Of a DNA stretch of 64,000 nucleotides, positions 1-10,783 are shown in pieces (position 1 is the stretch's first letter; every line of letters begins with the position of its first letter). The translations under genes were made by a program, and so were the position numbers. The stretch comes from an uncultured Caldilineaceae bacterium. Lineage in GTDB: Bacteria; Chloroflexota; Anaerolineae; Caldilineales; Caldilineaceae. Below the pieces are notes generated by a model. It ran no database searches. It saw only the letters and a list, made by a program, of their open reading frames with translations, and was not told the origin of the DNA. The stretch spans positions 1-64,000 of the forward strand of contig CATOTS010000018.1 in NCBI GenBank assembly GCA_951813625.1, written 5' to 3'.

Positions 1-57
1 CCGTCTGGGCATTTGCGCGTGGGCCGGATTCCCTGGTAGGAAATCACCCGATTGCAA

Positions 58-83
58 AGCTCCCTGGACGGGGGGCTTTTTTT
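58..83 (+). terminator. Rho-independent terminator or attenuator upstream of argC
   Basis: A 7-bp stem (AGCTCCC pairing with GGGGGCT, including one G-T pair) with a 6-nt loop is followed directly by a run of seven T. It ends about 145 bases before the argC start, so it may end the operon to the left or attenuate the arg transcript. A second small perfect hairpin (GCCTG-AAG-CAGGC) lies near 143-155 without a T run. Confidence 0.55.
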
Positions 84-227
84 GTACCGCTGTTTTCCGG
101 CGCCGTGACAGCCTTTTGGCAGAGAGAGAAGGCGTGAATCCTGCCTGAAGCAGGCATCGGTTCCCGAATGGGCGCCAACCGGAAGCGAGCAATTGGCAAA
201 GCAATTGGAGACTTGAGGAGTCGAACA

Positions 228-1268
228 ATGCAAAAGGCAGGCATCGCCGGCGCAACCGGCTACATCGGCTACGAACTGATCACGCTGATTCATCGCCATC
301 CAAGCCTCGAAATCGCCTGGCTGACGAGCGAGCGCAATGCCGGCAAGCGCTTCAACCAGGTATTCAGCACGCCGTGGGACTACCCACTGATTTCCCTGGC
401 CGATGCCTACCTGCGCACCGATGAGGTCGATGTCGTCTTCCTCTGTCTGCCCCACGCCGAGTCGATGGAAGCCGTCAAACGCTTTTACGCAGCCGGCGCC
501 CGCGTGATCGATCTCAGCGCCGATTTTCGCCTCAAGGACGTCGAAACCTACAAGCGCTGGTACGGCGCCGAGCACACCGCGCCGCAACTATGCGCCGAAG
601 CCCGCTACGGCCTGTCCGAGCTCTTCCGCGGCCAACTGAGCGGCGCCAGGCTTATCGCCAACCCCGGCTGCTATCCCACCAGCGTCAACCTCGGCCTGTA
701 CCCGCTCGCCAAAGCCGGCTGGCTGGGCGAACGCGTCATCGTCGACAGCAAGAGCGGCATTTCCGGCGCGGGCCGCAAGACCAACCTGACCTACCAGTTC
801 GTCGAGGCCAACGAAAACATCACCCCGTACAACGTCGGCCACCGCCACCGGCACATCGCCGAGATGGAGCAGGTTCTCGGCGCGGCCAACGGCGGCGCGA
901 ACGGTCGTTCCTTGCGTTTCCTGTTCACGCCGCATCTGCTTCCGGTCAATCGAGGCATTCTCAGCACAATGTACGTCGACGTGCCCGCCGGTGTCACCGA
1001 GGAACGCATCCGCGAGCTGTACGCAGAAAGCTACGCCGGCGAGCCGTTCATCCATCTGCTGCCTGCCGGCGAGCAGGCCAGCCTCGCCCACACCGCCGGC
1101 ACCAATCGCTGCGCCATCGCAATCACACAAGCCGACCCGTCACAGCCCGATGGAAGCGAATATGTTATCTCCGCCTCGATTGACAATCTGGTCAAAGGCG
1201 GCAGCGGGCAAGCGATCCAGAACTACAACATCGCCGCCGGCCTGGACGAGACCGCGGGCCTCACCTAA
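228..1268 (+). CDS. argC: N-acetyl-gamma-glutamyl-phosphate reductase (ArgC)
   Basis: Cytoplasmic NADPH-dependent reductase that converts N-acetylglutamyl-5-phosphate to N-acetylglutamate semialdehyde in arginine biosynthesis. The 346-residue product has the N-terminal nucleotide-binding motif GATGYIG (about residues 8-14) and the catalytic cysteine in NPGCYPTS (Cys148), followed by the usual GHRHRH segment. The open frame reaches back to 168, but the ATG at 228 has a GAGGAG ribosome site just upstream and gives the family's normal N-terminus. It is the first gene of an arginine cluster (argC, methyltransferase, argB, argD, GNAT, carA), so co-transcription is likely. Confidence 0.95.
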   Translation: MQKAGIAGATGYIGYELITLIHRHPSLEIAWLTSERNAGKRFNQVFSTPWDYPLISLADAYLRTDEVDVVFLCLPHAESMEAVKRFYAAGARVIDLSADFRLKDVETYKRWYGAEHTAPQLCAEARYGLSELFRGQLSGARLIANPGCYPTSVNLGLYPLAKAGWLGERVIVDSKSGISGAGRKTNLTYQFVEANENITPYNVGHRHRHIAEMEQVLGAANGGANGRSLRFLFTPHLLPVNRGILSTMYVDVPAGVTEERIRELYAESYAGEPFIHLLPAGEQASLAHTAGTNRCAIAITQADPSQPDGSEYVISASIDNLVKGGSGQAIQNYNIAAGLDETAGLT

Positions 1269-1333
1269 CCGCGTTCGCTGGTTGCCGGTTTGGAGCTTTT
1301 CGAGAGTGTCGCCTTGTCAGAAGGCAGGAACCA

Positions 1334-2137
1334 ATGGGACCGAGCCGGGAAACCAGCGAACAGGAGTCCGCGACCACCTTGCTGGAGGGCAGAATATCGG
1401 TGGCGGCCGCGCTGCGTTCGCCCTATCGCACCGTCCACCGCGTCCTGTTGCGCGCCGGCCGGCAGGACCGGTCGCTGCGCTGGCTGCAACACCGCGCGCA
1501 CGAGGCCAACGTGCCGGTCGAGCAGGTCGCCGCGGCCGAGATCGACGCCGTCACCCAGGGGAACTCGCACGGCGGCGTGGCCGCGGTGGCTGGGCAACGC
1601 CGGTTCGTCGGTATGGCATCGCTGCTGCCGCAAGGAAACGCGTCCGCCTTTGTCGTCATGTTGGACGGCATCGAGGACCCCTTCAACTTCGGGCACGCGC
1701 TGCGCGCGCTCTATGCCATGGGCGCGCACGGGCTGGTGCTGCGCCCGCGCAACTGGATGAGCGCGGCAGCAACCGTGGCGAAGGCCTCCGCAGGCGCATC
1801 GGAGCTGATCCCGATCGCAGTTGCCGAGACCGTCGACGCGGCCGCGCACTTTTGCCGCCAGCAGGGGCTGACCGTAGCCTGCGCGCAGAAGGAGAACGCA
1901 GTTCCTGTCGATCAGGCCGACCTGACGGCCCCGCTCCTTCTCCTGGTCGGCGGCGAAAAGCGGGGCGTGACCCGCTCGTTCATCAAGCAGGCCGACCTGT
2001 CCCTGCAGATTCCCTACGACAGGGACGACTTTGCGCCGTCTCTCGGCACAACAGCCGCCGCCGCCGCGCTGGCCTACGAGGTGATGCGCCAGCGAAAAGT
2101 TTCGCACAACGCCGGCCGCAATCGCGTCGTCCCATAG
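1334..2137 (+). CDS. TrmH/SpoU-family RNA 2'-O-methyltransferase, atypical motif III
   Basis: A 267-residue SPOUT methyltransferase. It has SpoU motif I (DGIEDPFNFGHALRA, residues 111-125, with the conserved Asn and Arg) and motif II (LLVGGEKRGV, residues 202-211). Motif III normally reads SLNVSVA, but here it is SLGTTAA (about 236-242), so the conserved Asn is replaced by Gly. The N-terminal about 90 residues look like the small substrate-binding domain of RlmB-type enzymes. It lies between argC and argB with short gaps and is probably co-transcribed with them, although nothing links it to arginine synthesis. Family assignment is secure. The RNA target and full activity are not. Confidence 0.85.
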   Translation: MGPSRETSEQESATTLLEGRISVAAALRSPYRTVHRVLLRAGRQDRSLRWLQHRAHEANVPVEQVAAAEIDAVTQGNSHGGVAAVAGQRRFVGMASLLPQGNASAFVVMLDGIEDPFNFGHALRALYAMGAHGLVLRPRNWMSAAATVAKASAGASELIPIAVAETVDAAAHFCRQQGLTVACAQKENAVPVDQADLTAPLLLLVGGEKRGVTRSFIKQADLSLQIPYDRDDFAPSLGTTAAAAALAYEVMRQRKVSHNAGRNRVVP

Positions 2138-2197
2138 TACAAGAAAGCCAGCCACAGGCTACTGGCAACCGACCACCATCTCGCACGAGGCAACCTT

Positions 2198-3016
2198 ATG
2201 AAGTCGAGCGAATCTGATCCACGGTCTGCCGCCGACCCGCCTGCAAGCAGTCGGTTTGTCATCATCTTGAAAATCGGCGGCAATGAACTCGACGATGACG
2301 ATTTTCTGTTCGGATTGGTGCAGGCTGTCAAGAGTTTGCAGCAGGACGGCAAATACCCGATTATCGTGCATGGCGGCGGCAAAACGATCGCCGACTACCA
2401 GCAGCGGCTCGGGTTGGAGACCCGCTTCATCGAGGGTCTGCGCGTGACCGATGAAGCAAGCCTGGACGTGGCCGAGATGGTGCTGAGCGGCCTGATGAAC
2501 AAACGCATCGTACGCCAGCTCGTCAATCAAGACGTGCGCGCCATCGGCATCAGCGGCATCGACGACGGCACTGTATACGTCGAAAAGATGTGGCACCCGC
2601 ACGGCGACCTCGGCCGTGTCGGCGAAGTGCAGGACGTCGACACCGGGCTGCTGAACGCCCTGCTCGACGCCGGAATCGTGCCGGTCGTCAGCCCCATCAG
2701 CATCGGCGCCTTCGACGGCCTCAGCTACAACGTCAACGCCGACCACGTCGCCGCCGCCATCGCGGCCGCAGTCGCCGCCATCAAGCTGATCTTCGTCAGC
2801 AATGTTCCCGGCGTCCTCATTGCCGGGCGCGTCGTGCGCGGCATCACCGCCGACCAGTGCGAAGAGTGGATCGCAGACGGCAGCATCAGCGGCGGCATGG
2901 TGCCCAAGGTCAGGAGCGCGGTCGACGCCCTCAGGCGCGGCGTAACCCAGGCCGTGATCACCAATCTCGCCGGCGTTCAGGAGGACGGCGGCACCGGTAT
3001 CATTGCATCAGCGTAA
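2198..3016 (+). CDS. argB: Acetylglutamate kinase (ArgB)
   Basis: Amino-acid kinase that phosphorylates N-acetylglutamate, the second step of arginine synthesis. The 272-residue product has the ATP-site lysine in LKIGGNE (Lys25), the phosphate loop HGGGKTI (58-64) and the substrate segment GLRVTDE. The C-terminal part has SGGMVPKV and ends with GTGI, as in ArgB. The N-terminus is about 15 residues longer than usual and low in complexity. The related LysW-type kinase LysZ cannot be excluded by motifs alone, but argC, argD and an acetylglutamate synthase nearby favour arginine. Confidence 0.92.
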   Translation: MKSSESDPRSAADPPASSRFVIILKIGGNELDDDDFLFGLVQAVKSLQQDGKYPIIVHGGGKTIADYQQRLGLETRFIEGLRVTDEASLDVAEMVLSGLMNKRIVRQLVNQDVRAIGISGIDDGTVYVEKMWHPHGDLGRVGEVQDVDTGLLNALLDAGIVPVVSPISIGAFDGLSYNVNADHVAAAIAAAVAAIKLIFVSNVPGVLIAGRVVRGITADQCEEWIADGSISGGMVPKVRSAVDALRRGVTQAVITNLAGVQEDGGTGIIASA

Positions 3017-3114
3017 TCCAGTGGTCTCTCCGCCAGTCAGGATCGGAACACGCAACGGGAAGTTGTGCTTCCACGCGAAGCTCGAAACGAAATAACAGTT
3101 TTCAGGAGGAGAAA

Positions 3115-4302
3115 GTGAACGCAGAGGAAATTATTCAAAACGAAAAGGACTACGTGCTCGGCGTATTCGGGCGGCCGCCCTTCGTGCTGACCGAGGGCAA
3201 GGGCAGCACGGTCTATGACAGCGCCGGCAAGAGCTATCTCGACCTGGTCGCCGGTATCGCAGTAAATGTGCTCGGCTACGGCGACGCCGAAGTCGAGCAG
3301 GCGATCAATGAGGCCGCCTCCACCGGCATGTTCCACACCAGCAACCTCTACCACACCGAGCCGCATACCAAGCTGGCCAAAAAGCTGTGCGAGACCAGCT
3401 TCGCCGACAAGGTGCATTACTGCCTCTGCGGCGCAAGCGCCAACGAGGGGGCCTTCAAATTCGCCCGCCGCTACGCGCGCGAACACGGTCACGAGGACAA
3501 GTGGGAAATCCTCGCCTTCAGCGACGCCTTCCACGGGCGGCTCTTCGGCGCGCTCGCGGCCACCCCGCGTGAGAAGTACCAGCAGCCGTTCGAACCGCTC
3601 ATGCCCGGCGTCCGCTTCGCCGACTTCAACGACCTCGACGACGCCCGCGCCAAGATGAGCGACAAGGTCTGCGCCATCATCGTCGAGCCGATTCAGGGTG
3701 AAGGCGGCATCAACCCGGCCACGCCCGAGTTCCTCAGCGGCCTGCGCGCGCTCGCCGATGAGTACGGCGCGCTCCTCATCTTCGATGAGGTCCAGTGCGG
3801 CCTCGGGCGCAGCGGCGACCTGTGGGCCTACCAGGGCTACGGCGTCGAGCCGGATATCCTGAGCGCGGCCAAGCCCCTCGCCGGCGGCCTGCCCATGGGC
3901 GCCATCCTCATGAAGCAGAAAGTTGCCGACACCATCCATCCCGGTGACCACGCCAGCACATTCGCCGGCAACCCCTTCACCACGCATGTCGCCTGCACAG
4001 TCGTGGACCGGGTCTCGCATCCGTCATTCCTGGCCGACGTAAAGGAAAAGGGCCAGTATCTGATGGAACTGCTCGCCGAACTGAACAGCCCCCATATCCT
4101 TGAAATTCGCGGCGCAGGTCTGATCGTCGGCATCGAACTGGACATCGACGCCAATCCCATCGTGGAGAAGGGCTACGAGGCCGGTATGCTGCTCCTCAGC
4201 GCGGGCGAAAAGATCGTGCGCTTCGTTCCGCCCTTGACAATCAGCAAGGAGGAGCTGGCCCTCGCCGTCTCGAAACTGGGCGCAATCCTCCAGGAACTGT
4301 AG
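3115..4302 (+). CDS. argD: Acetylornithine aminotransferase (ArgD), class III PLP enzyme
   Basis: Transfers the amino group to N-acetylglutamate semialdehyde. The chosen start is GTG at 3115, eight bases after an AGGAGG-like site. It gives 395 residues, the family's usual length. An open frame continues far upstream but there it overlaps argB out of frame and has no homology. Visible signatures are the PLP-phosphate loop CGASANEGAFK (about 105-115), the cofactor-ring aspartate in FDEVQCGLGR (Asp224) and the Schiff-base lysine in SAAKPLAGG (Lys253). A strong hairpin follows the stop codon. Confidence 0.93.
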   Translation: MNAEEIIQNEKDYVLGVFGRPPFVLTEGKGSTVYDSAGKSYLDLVAGIAVNVLGYGDAEVEQAINEAASTGMFHTSNLYHTEPHTKLAKKLCETSFADKVHYCLCGASANEGAFKFARRYAREHGHEDKWEILAFSDAFHGRLFGALAATPREKYQQPFEPLMPGVRFADFNDLDDARAKMSDKVCAIIVEPIQGEGGINPATPEFLSGLRALADEYGALLIFDEVQCGLGRSGDLWAYQGYGVEPDILSAAKPLAGGLPMGAILMKQKVADTIHPGDHASTFAGNPFTTHVACTVVDRVSHPSFLADVKEKGQYLMELLAELNSPHILEIRGAGLIVGIELDIDANPIVEKGYEAGMLLLSAGEKIVRFVPPLTISKEELALAVSKLGAILQEL

Positions 4303-4312
4303 CGCTCCCGTT

Positions 4313-4355
4313 CAGTGGCCGGGAACCGCGCAAACCATCGAGTTCCCGGCCACTG
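4313..4355 (+). promoter_or_regulatory. Perfect 14-bp intergenic hairpin after argD
   Basis: CAGTGGCCGGGAAC at 4313-4326 is exactly complementary to 4342-4355, with a 15-nt loop. No T tract follows, so it is more likely an mRNA-stabilising or 3'-end-protecting structure than a classical terminator. A CCACTGACCACTG motif runs out of its 3' arm. Confidence 0.6.
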
Positions 4356-4388
4356 ACCACTGATCCCTGGTCACCGGCCAATGAGGCT

Positions 4389-5087
4389 ATGAGCGAGATT
4401 CAACTGCAACCGGCAACCGAAGAGGAAGTCTCTGCTATCGCCGCGCTCGTCAACGGCTTCGCGGCCCAAAATCTGATGCTGCCGCGCACCGAGGAGAGCA
4501 TTCTCCAGTCACTGCCCGACTGGCTCGTCGCGCTGGCGCGTCCCGAACCCAATCCCGCCGAGCCCAATCCCGCGCCTCGGCGCGGCTGCCCGCAACTGCT
4601 CGGATGCGGCTCCCTCGTCGCACTGACCGAGCAACTCGTCGAGATTCGCTCGCTTGCCGTCGCCCCCGCCGGCCAGGGTCAGGGCATCGGGCGGCGCATT
4701 GTTGAGGAACTCGTGCAGGTCGCGACCGCGCGCGGCTACGCGCAGATCTGCGCGCTCACCTTGCAGGAATCCTTCTTCGAAAAACTCGGCTTTGACGTTG
4801 TCGACCGCTGGAGCATCAGCCCCAAACTCTGGCAGGACTGCATCTACTGTCCCAAATTTCACCACTGCGACGAGGTAGCCGTGGCCCGCAACCTTACCGA
4901 CAGGCCGCTCGAGAAGGCGGACAATGCACAGGCCGCCGCCGCGCCGCTGCTCAAATGGCAGGCTTGGCAGCCGTTGAAGCTGGCCTACCGCCGCCCGCAT
5001 AACGAACCGGCAGCGGCCCGCTCCGCAGGCGACACCAGACCAATTCCACTGGACGACGCCGAGCGGCGCGAGGAGGGCGCAGAGTGA
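4389..5087 (+). CDS. argA: GNAT-type N-acetylglutamate synthase
   Basis: A 232-residue GNAT acetyltransferase expected to make N-acetylglutamate from acetyl-CoA and glutamate, which feeds ArgB. The acetyl-CoA loop GQGQGIGRR is at residues 95-103. The segment around 148-162 ([16 protein letters not shown], with Cys151, Cys154 and Cys160) is typical of ArgA-type GNAT domains. Two oddities are a short tandem EPNPA repeat (about 53-62) inserted in the fold and a 60-residue C-terminal tail unlike the family. Its stop overlaps the carA start (GTGA), implying translational coupling. No argJ was seen, so this is probably the source of acetylglutamate. Confidence 0.8.
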   Translation: MSEIQLQPATEEEVSAIAALVNGFAAQNLMLPRTEESILQSLPDWLVALARPEPNPAEPNPAPRRGCPQLLGCGSLVALTEQLVEIRSLAVAPAGQGQGIGRRIVEELVQVATARGYAQICALTLQESFFEKLGFDVVDRWSISPKLWQDCIYCPKFHHCDEVAVARNLTDRPLEKADNAQAAAAPLLKWQAWQPLKLAYRRPHNEPAAARSAGDTRPIPLDDAERREEGAE

Positions 5088-6283
5088 GGGCCATTCTTGC
5101 GCTGGCCAACGGCCGCGTCTTCGAGGGCGAAGCCTTCGGCGCCCGGAAAACGGTCGTCGGCGAGGTAGTCTTTAACACCAGCCTCACCGGCTACCAGGAG
5201 GTGCTGACCGATCCGTCCTATCGCGGGCAGATGGTCTGTATGACAGTGCCCCACGTCGGCAACACCGGCGTCAACCGCGAAGACGTCGAGAGCGACCGGC
5301 CGCAGGTGACCGCCTTCATCGTGCGCGAGGTCAGCCCCGTCGTCTCCAACTGGCGCGCCAACGAAAACCTGGAGAGCTATCTCAGCCGCCACGCCATCCC
5401 CGGCATCAGCCAGGTCGACACGCGCGCGCTGACGCGGCTGCTGCGCGAGCAGGGCGTGCTCCATGGCGCCCTCTGCACCGACGGCAGCCATTCGTCCGCC
5501 GAGCTGGTCGAGCTTGCCCGCAGCTGGAAGGGGCTGGATGGCCGCGACCTGGTCCAGGAGGTCACCTGCGATGAGCCATACTTCTGGAACGCCGAAACGA
5601 AAGGCGAGTGGACCCCGGTCGCGTCGGGCAGCGACGATTACGGCGCCTGGCAGGCAAGCGGCGAGCACGCCGCCCCGCTCATCGTCGCCTACGATTTCGG
5701 CATGAAGCACAACATATTGCGCCGCCTGGCAAGCCACAACCTGCGCGTCGCCGTCGTTCCCGCAAATACGCCCGCCGCTGAAGTCCTGCAGCTGGACCCC
5801 GACGGGATCTTTCTCAGCAACGGCCCCGGCGACCCCACCGGCGTCCCCTACGCGGCCAGCGCAGTTGCCGCTCTGCTCGAAAGCAGTCTGCCCATGTTCG
5901 GCATCTGCCTGGGCCACCAGATTATCGGCCTCGCCCTCGGCGCGCAGACCTTCAAGCTCAAGTTCGGGCACCACGGCGGCAACCAGCCCGTCAGCGATGT
6001 CGACAGCGCTAACATTCAGATCACCGCACAGAACCACAACTACGCCGTCGACCAGGAGTCGCTGCCCCCCAACGTCGAAATCACGCATCTCAATCTCAAT
6101 GACGGCACCCTTGAGGGCATGCGCCTGACCGACCGGCCCGTATTCTGCGTGCAATATCACCCCGAAGCCAGCCCCGGCCCGCACGACGCCGACCTGCTCT
6201 TCGCCCGCTTCGCCCAGACCGTGCATGAATTCCACGCCGCCCGGGTGAAGGCCTCTTCCGGCTCGCCCGCTTCCACCTCCTGA
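5084..6283 (+). CDS. carA: Carbamoyl-phosphate synthase small (glutaminase) subunit
   Basis: Provides ammonia from glutamine to the large subunit for carbamoyl phosphate, used for arginine and pyrimidines. The product has 399 residues: an N-terminal CarA domain (about 1-150) and a class I glutamine amidotransferase domain with nucleophile Cys275 in GICLGHQ and the His359/Glu361 pair in YHPEA. The GTG start overlaps the previous stop codon by 4 bases. No carB lies in the window. The last gene of the arginine cluster, it converges with the sigma-factor gene. Confidence 0.95.
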   Translation: MRAILALANGRVFEGEAFGARKTVVGEVVFNTSLTGYQEVLTDPSYRGQMVCMTVPHVGNTGVNREDVESDRPQVTAFIVREVSPVVSNWRANENLESYLSRHAIPGISQVDTRALTRLLREQGVLHGALCTDGSHSSAELVELARSWKGLDGRDLVQEVTCDEPYFWNAETKGEWTPVASGSDDYGAWQASGEHAAPLIVAYDFGMKHNILRRLASHNLRVAVVPANTPAAEVLQLDPDGIFLSNGPGDPTGVPYAASAVAALLESSLPMFGICLGHQIIGLALGAQTFKLKFGHHGGNQPVSDVDSANIQITAQNHNYAVDQESLPPNVEITHLNLNDGTLEGMRLTDRPVFCVQYHPEASPGPHDADLLFARFAQTVHEFHAARVKASSGSPASTS

Positions 6284-6323
6284 TCGCTCCCAGCCTGCAA
6301 GACGACGGCAACGACCACGCGGT

Positions 6324-7556
6324 CTATTCCTGTGAGGTCCCTGCACTTTGGTTCAGGCTGCCCGCTCCAGCCAGGTAAGCAAACAGTTTCCTGCGGTTTT
6401 CTTCACGCCGTTGCTCCGGAGACTTGCTCTGCCACGCCTCCTGCTCCTCCCGGCTCACGGCGGGCCCGCCGGCTTTGAGGACCCCGTCCAGTCCCTGGCC
6501 CGGCGCCGCGACCTCCATATCCTCCGGGATCTCTTCACCCGCGGCTTCCATCACAGCTGCGGCGACGAAGATCGGGCTGCTGGTGTGCAACGCCAGCGCA
6601 ACTGCGTCGCTGGGCCGCGCATCCACGGCAAACGCGTTTTCGCCGTTCCGCGCCTCAATCGTCGCGTAGAAGCACTCTTTCTCCAGCGCTGATACCGCCA
6701 CCGATTCGATCTGCACGCCCGCTTTGTCCAGCAAGTCGGCCATCAGACCGTAGGTCACCGGGCGGCCGACCCTTATCTCCCGCAGATTCAGGGCGATGTT
6801 CTCCGCCTCGTATGGCCCAATCCAGATCGCCAGCAGGCGGCGTTCGCCCTCATCCATCAAAACCAGAATCCGGTGGTCCTTCTCCGGATCCGGAATCGTA
6901 ACGTCGAGCACGGAAACGGGAATCATCTCTTTGCTCCTTGTTTGTCCGTTAACGGCTTTTCCTTTCAGCATTTCAGGGAAAGTAGAACGCAACCGCGCTC
7001 GTAACCGGCCGCGCGACTTGTGAAGACGACCTTTCACCGCGACTTCGCTGATCTGCAGAATTGACGCGACCTCGCGTACGCTCAACTGTTCAAAGTAGTA
7101 GAGAAGGACCGCCTCGCGGTTGGCCGTTGAAAGCTGCGCGACCGCTTCCAGGACAAGGCGATGTGTTTCCCTCGCCTGTGCCACTTCGTCCGGTTGCGGC
7201 GCCTTGACCGAAAAGGGCAGTGAGTCGAAGCTGCCTCCCCCGCTGAGCAGGTCGAGTGACAGTGTGTCAACGCGCGGTCTGCGCAGCTGATTCCTGCACA
7301 GATTGACGACGATCCCGCACAGCCAGGCGCGAAAACTGTTTGGCTCGCGCAACCGCTCGAGCGAGAGATAGGCCTGCAGGACCGCCTCCTGCGTCAACTC
7401 CAGTCCCCACTCCCGTTCACCCACAATACGAGTCGCCAGTGAGAGCGCGATCGGTTGATGCCGCTCGATCAGTTCATCGAATGCCCGCCGCTCGCCCTCC
7501 AGTGCGCGGCGCACAAGCTCGCCGTCAGTCTTAGACAAAGCCGATGGTTCGTTCAC
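6324..7556 (-). CDS. ECF-type sigma-70 factor fused to a bifunctional nuclease (BFN/DUF151) domain
   Basis: A 410-residue two-part protein. Residues 9-190 form an ECF-like sigma factor: region 2 around 21-95 (LIERHQPIALSLATRI, then FRAWLCGIVVNLCRNQLRR) and region 4 around 130-190 with a helix-turn-helix (SVREVASILQISEVAVKGRLH). Residues about 210-340 form a BFN domain, with the conserved VDARPSDAVALAL at 311-323. A charged tail rich in Glu, Gln and Arg follows (365-395). The junction (190-210) is a short non-conserved linker. An internal ATG at codon 211 has its own ribosome site, so BFN may also be made alone. No anti-sigma gene is adjacent. Confidence 0.85.
   Translation of the reverse strand: MNEPSALSKTDGELVRRALEGERRAFDELIERHQPIALSLATRIVGEREWGLELTQEAVLQAYLSLERLREPNSFRAWLCGIVVNLCRNQLRRPRVDTLSLDLLSGGGSFDSLPFSVKAPQPDEVAQARETHRLVLEAVAQLSTANREAVLLYYFEQLSVREVASILQISEVAVKGRLHKSRGRLRARLRSTFPEMLKGKAVNGQTRSKEMIPVSVLDVTIPDPEKDHRILVLMDEGERRLLAIWIGPYEAENIALNLREIRVGRPVTYGLMADLLDKAGVQIESVAVSALEKECFYATIEARNGENAFAVDARPSDAVALALHTSSPIFVAAAVMEAAGEEIPEDMEVAAPGQGLDGVLKAGGPAVSREEQEAWQSKSPEQRREENRRKLFAYLAGAGSLNQSAGTSQE
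6924..6939 (-). promoter_or_regulatory. Internal Shine-Dalgarno and ATG at the BFN domain start
   Basis: On the minus strand AAGGAG (6934-6939) lies 7 bases before an in-frame ATG (6924-6926), codon 211 of the sigma-BFN gene and the first residue of the BFN domain. This is a well-formed initiation site inside an open frame. It suggests either a recent fusion of two formerly separate genes or production of both a long and a BFN-only protein. Confidence 0.55.
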
Positions 7557-8193
7557 GGGAATTGGCGGAAGCGTCTCGTTCGAGATTATCGATGGATTCG
7601 ATCAGTTGTGATAAGTTCTTCAGGTGCGCCAAGGCGAGAGTCGGTTCGATTCTGCCCGCCCGCGTTTCAGCGAGGAAAAAGGAAGAGTTATTTTCTCCAG
7701 ATAATTTCATATAAATGAACTCTCTTACCCGGCGTGCACTTGCCGGCACATCGGCCGCGGCGCGCAATTCACGGTATGCCCCAGCCGACCAGTGCCCTGG
7801 CGCTTGCCTCCATCCAGGCACACCCGGAAGGATTTTTCTTCCCCAAACGCTTGCAAACGCTCGTAAACGCTCATGCAAGTTGACCCGAGCCTACTCCCAT
7901 AAGCGGTGGGATGCCTCTCGCCTCACCGATCGCGGTCAAGCCGAACTGCTTCCCGGTCGCAGCCGGTCGCTCAACCCCAATTCAAGAAGCACCTGAACTG
8001 TCGCGAATGTCTTCTATCTGTAGTTTAGTGGTATAATCCCTCCACTTGGTTACCGCCCGCCTCTTTGCCGCCGCGGTAGCCCACAATACGACGGACTCGG
8101 GAACGCATTCCCGCGCACGCTCGTTTCTTCGACGTACTATGCTCCTATATTTTTGGTCTGCTCCTCACATCATACCGCTGGAGTAAAGCCAGG
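7557..8193. other. Divergent intergenic region between the sigma-BFN and PA14 lipoprotein genes
   Basis: These 637 bases hold no gene I can support. Around 7690-7720 the sequence is unusually AT-rich, a plausible promoter zone for the leftward sigma gene. The right half has an extended -10 box (8029-8037) and a small perfect hairpin (CGGGAA-CGCA-TTCCCG, 8098-8113) in the likely leader of the lipoprotein gene. A 115-codon leftward frame overlaps the sigma start but shows no recognisable protein features. Confidence 0.4.
8029..8037 (+). promoter_or_regulatory. Extended -10 promoter element (TGGTATAAT)
   Basis: The sequence matches the extended -10 consensus TGNTATAAT exactly. It lies about 155 bases upstream of the PA14 lipoprotein start. 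No good -35 box is visible at 17-bp spacing, as expected for extended -10 promoters. The surrounding string also resembles a tRNA D-arm, but no tRNA fold exists here. Confidence 0.4.
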
Positions 8194-9789
<1,596 letters not shown>

Positions 9790-9830
9790 TCAACTCGTCG
9801 ATCTGTTAAGCGAAGAAGGAGAGCCGCGCC

Positions 9831-10733
9831 ATGGGGCACAAATACTCCGTCATCCTCGTCACGCTGGCCGGCGACGGCGGCAACGTCTGGGAAAAACCGC
9901 AAGAGGTCCTGGAGACCGTGGCAGCAGCCGGCTACGACGGTGTCGACCTCGATGCCGAGCCGGACCGGATCGACCCGCAGCAGTTCAACCAGGTGGCCTC
10001 GATGGCCGCCTCTTTGGGGCTGAAGGTGCCGGCCCTCATCTGCGCCTGGGGCGGCTGGCACGCCGGGGAGGTCCGCGACCTGGCCTCCAGCGATGAATCG
10101 GTCCGCAGCTATGCCGTCCGTTACGCCCAAAAGTGCATCGACATTGCCGCCGGATTTAATGATCCGCCCCTCCTCGAGATCGCCGCGGTCCCGCCCGTGA
10201 GCGAATACCCGGTCACGAGCGTGCCGCGCGCCGACCTGCGGCGCAACTTCGCCAAATCGGCGCGTGAACTCGCCGACTACGCCGCGCCGCGCGGTGTCGG
10301 CGTCGCCATCGAGCCGATCAACCGCTTCGAGGGCTACGCCGGCTTCCTCAACTCGATTGTCGAGGCCAAAAGCATCGCCGACGAGGTGGGCGCCGACAAT
10401 CTCGGCGTTCTCGCCGACTTCTTCCATGTCAATATCGAGGACGCCGCCCTGACCGACACGCTGCGCCACGCGGCCGACAGGCTCATGTGCATCCATCTCG
10501 CCGACAACAACCGCCAAGCGCCCGGCACCGGCCACATCGACTTCCTGCAGGTCATCAGAACGCTGAACTCGGTCGGCTACAGCGGTTACCTGTCGCTCGA
10601 CGCCGTGCCGGCCAAGCCCGACTGGAAGACGCTGGTCAACAGTTCGATCAGCTTCATGAAGCAGATGGAACAGATGGCCGCGCTGCAGGACAATATCGCC
10701 GCCGCCGAGCGCATGGTCTCCTCAGCCGCCTGA
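9831..10733 (+). CDS. Sugar phosphate isomerase/epimerase (xylose isomerase-like TIM barrel)
   Basis: A 300-residue AP-endonuclease-2/xylose-isomerase-like barrel. Metal-site segments are visible: Glu in IEPINRFEGY (about 162-171), DFFHVNIED (about 201-209), His in MCIHLADNN (about 219-227) and the Glu/Asp-bearing C-terminal strand YLSLDA. A strong AAGGAG site precedes the ATG. Members interconvert keto-sugars or inositol derivatives (IolE/IolI, D-tagatose 3-epimerase). The substrate cannot be read from sequence. It lies alone between the lipoprotein gene and a convergent 2-hydroxyacid dehydrogenase. Confidence 0.85.
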   Translation: MGHKYSVILVTLAGDGGNVWEKPQEVLETVAAAGYDGVDLDAEPDRIDPQQFNQVASMAASLGLKVPALICAWGGWHAGEVRDLASSDESVRSYAVRYAQKCIDIAAGFNDPPLLEIAAVPPVSEYPVTSVPRADLRRNFAKSARELADYAAPRGVGVAIEPINRFEGYAGFLNSIVEAKSIADEVGADNLGVLADFFHVNIEDAALTDTLRHAADRLMCIHLADNNRQAPGTGHIDFLQVIRTLNSVGYSGYLSLDAVPAKPDWKTLVNSSISFMKQMEQMAALQDNIAAAERMVSSAA

Positions 10734-10783
10734 TCTGAATTGCAGCCGGCCTGCCGTCCGCGTGCGCGCCGGTCCTTCCCGCT

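Noticed and set aside
2590..3114. Upstream extension of the argD frame by 175 codons
   Set aside because: It overlaps argB in another frame and is Arg-rich shadow sequence. The GTG at 3115 with a strong ribosome site gives the normal ArgD length.
7531..7878. A 115-codon leftward open frame upstream of the sigma-BFN gene
   Set aside because: No ribosome site or recognisable domain is visible, its composition is unlike its neighbours, and it crosses the likely promoter zone.
8019..8080. A tRNA-like D-arm string (TAGTTTAGTGGTATAAT)
   Set aside because: No acceptor, anticodon or T-arm pairing can be built around it, and no GGTTCGA-type T loop follows. It is better read as an extended -10 promoter.
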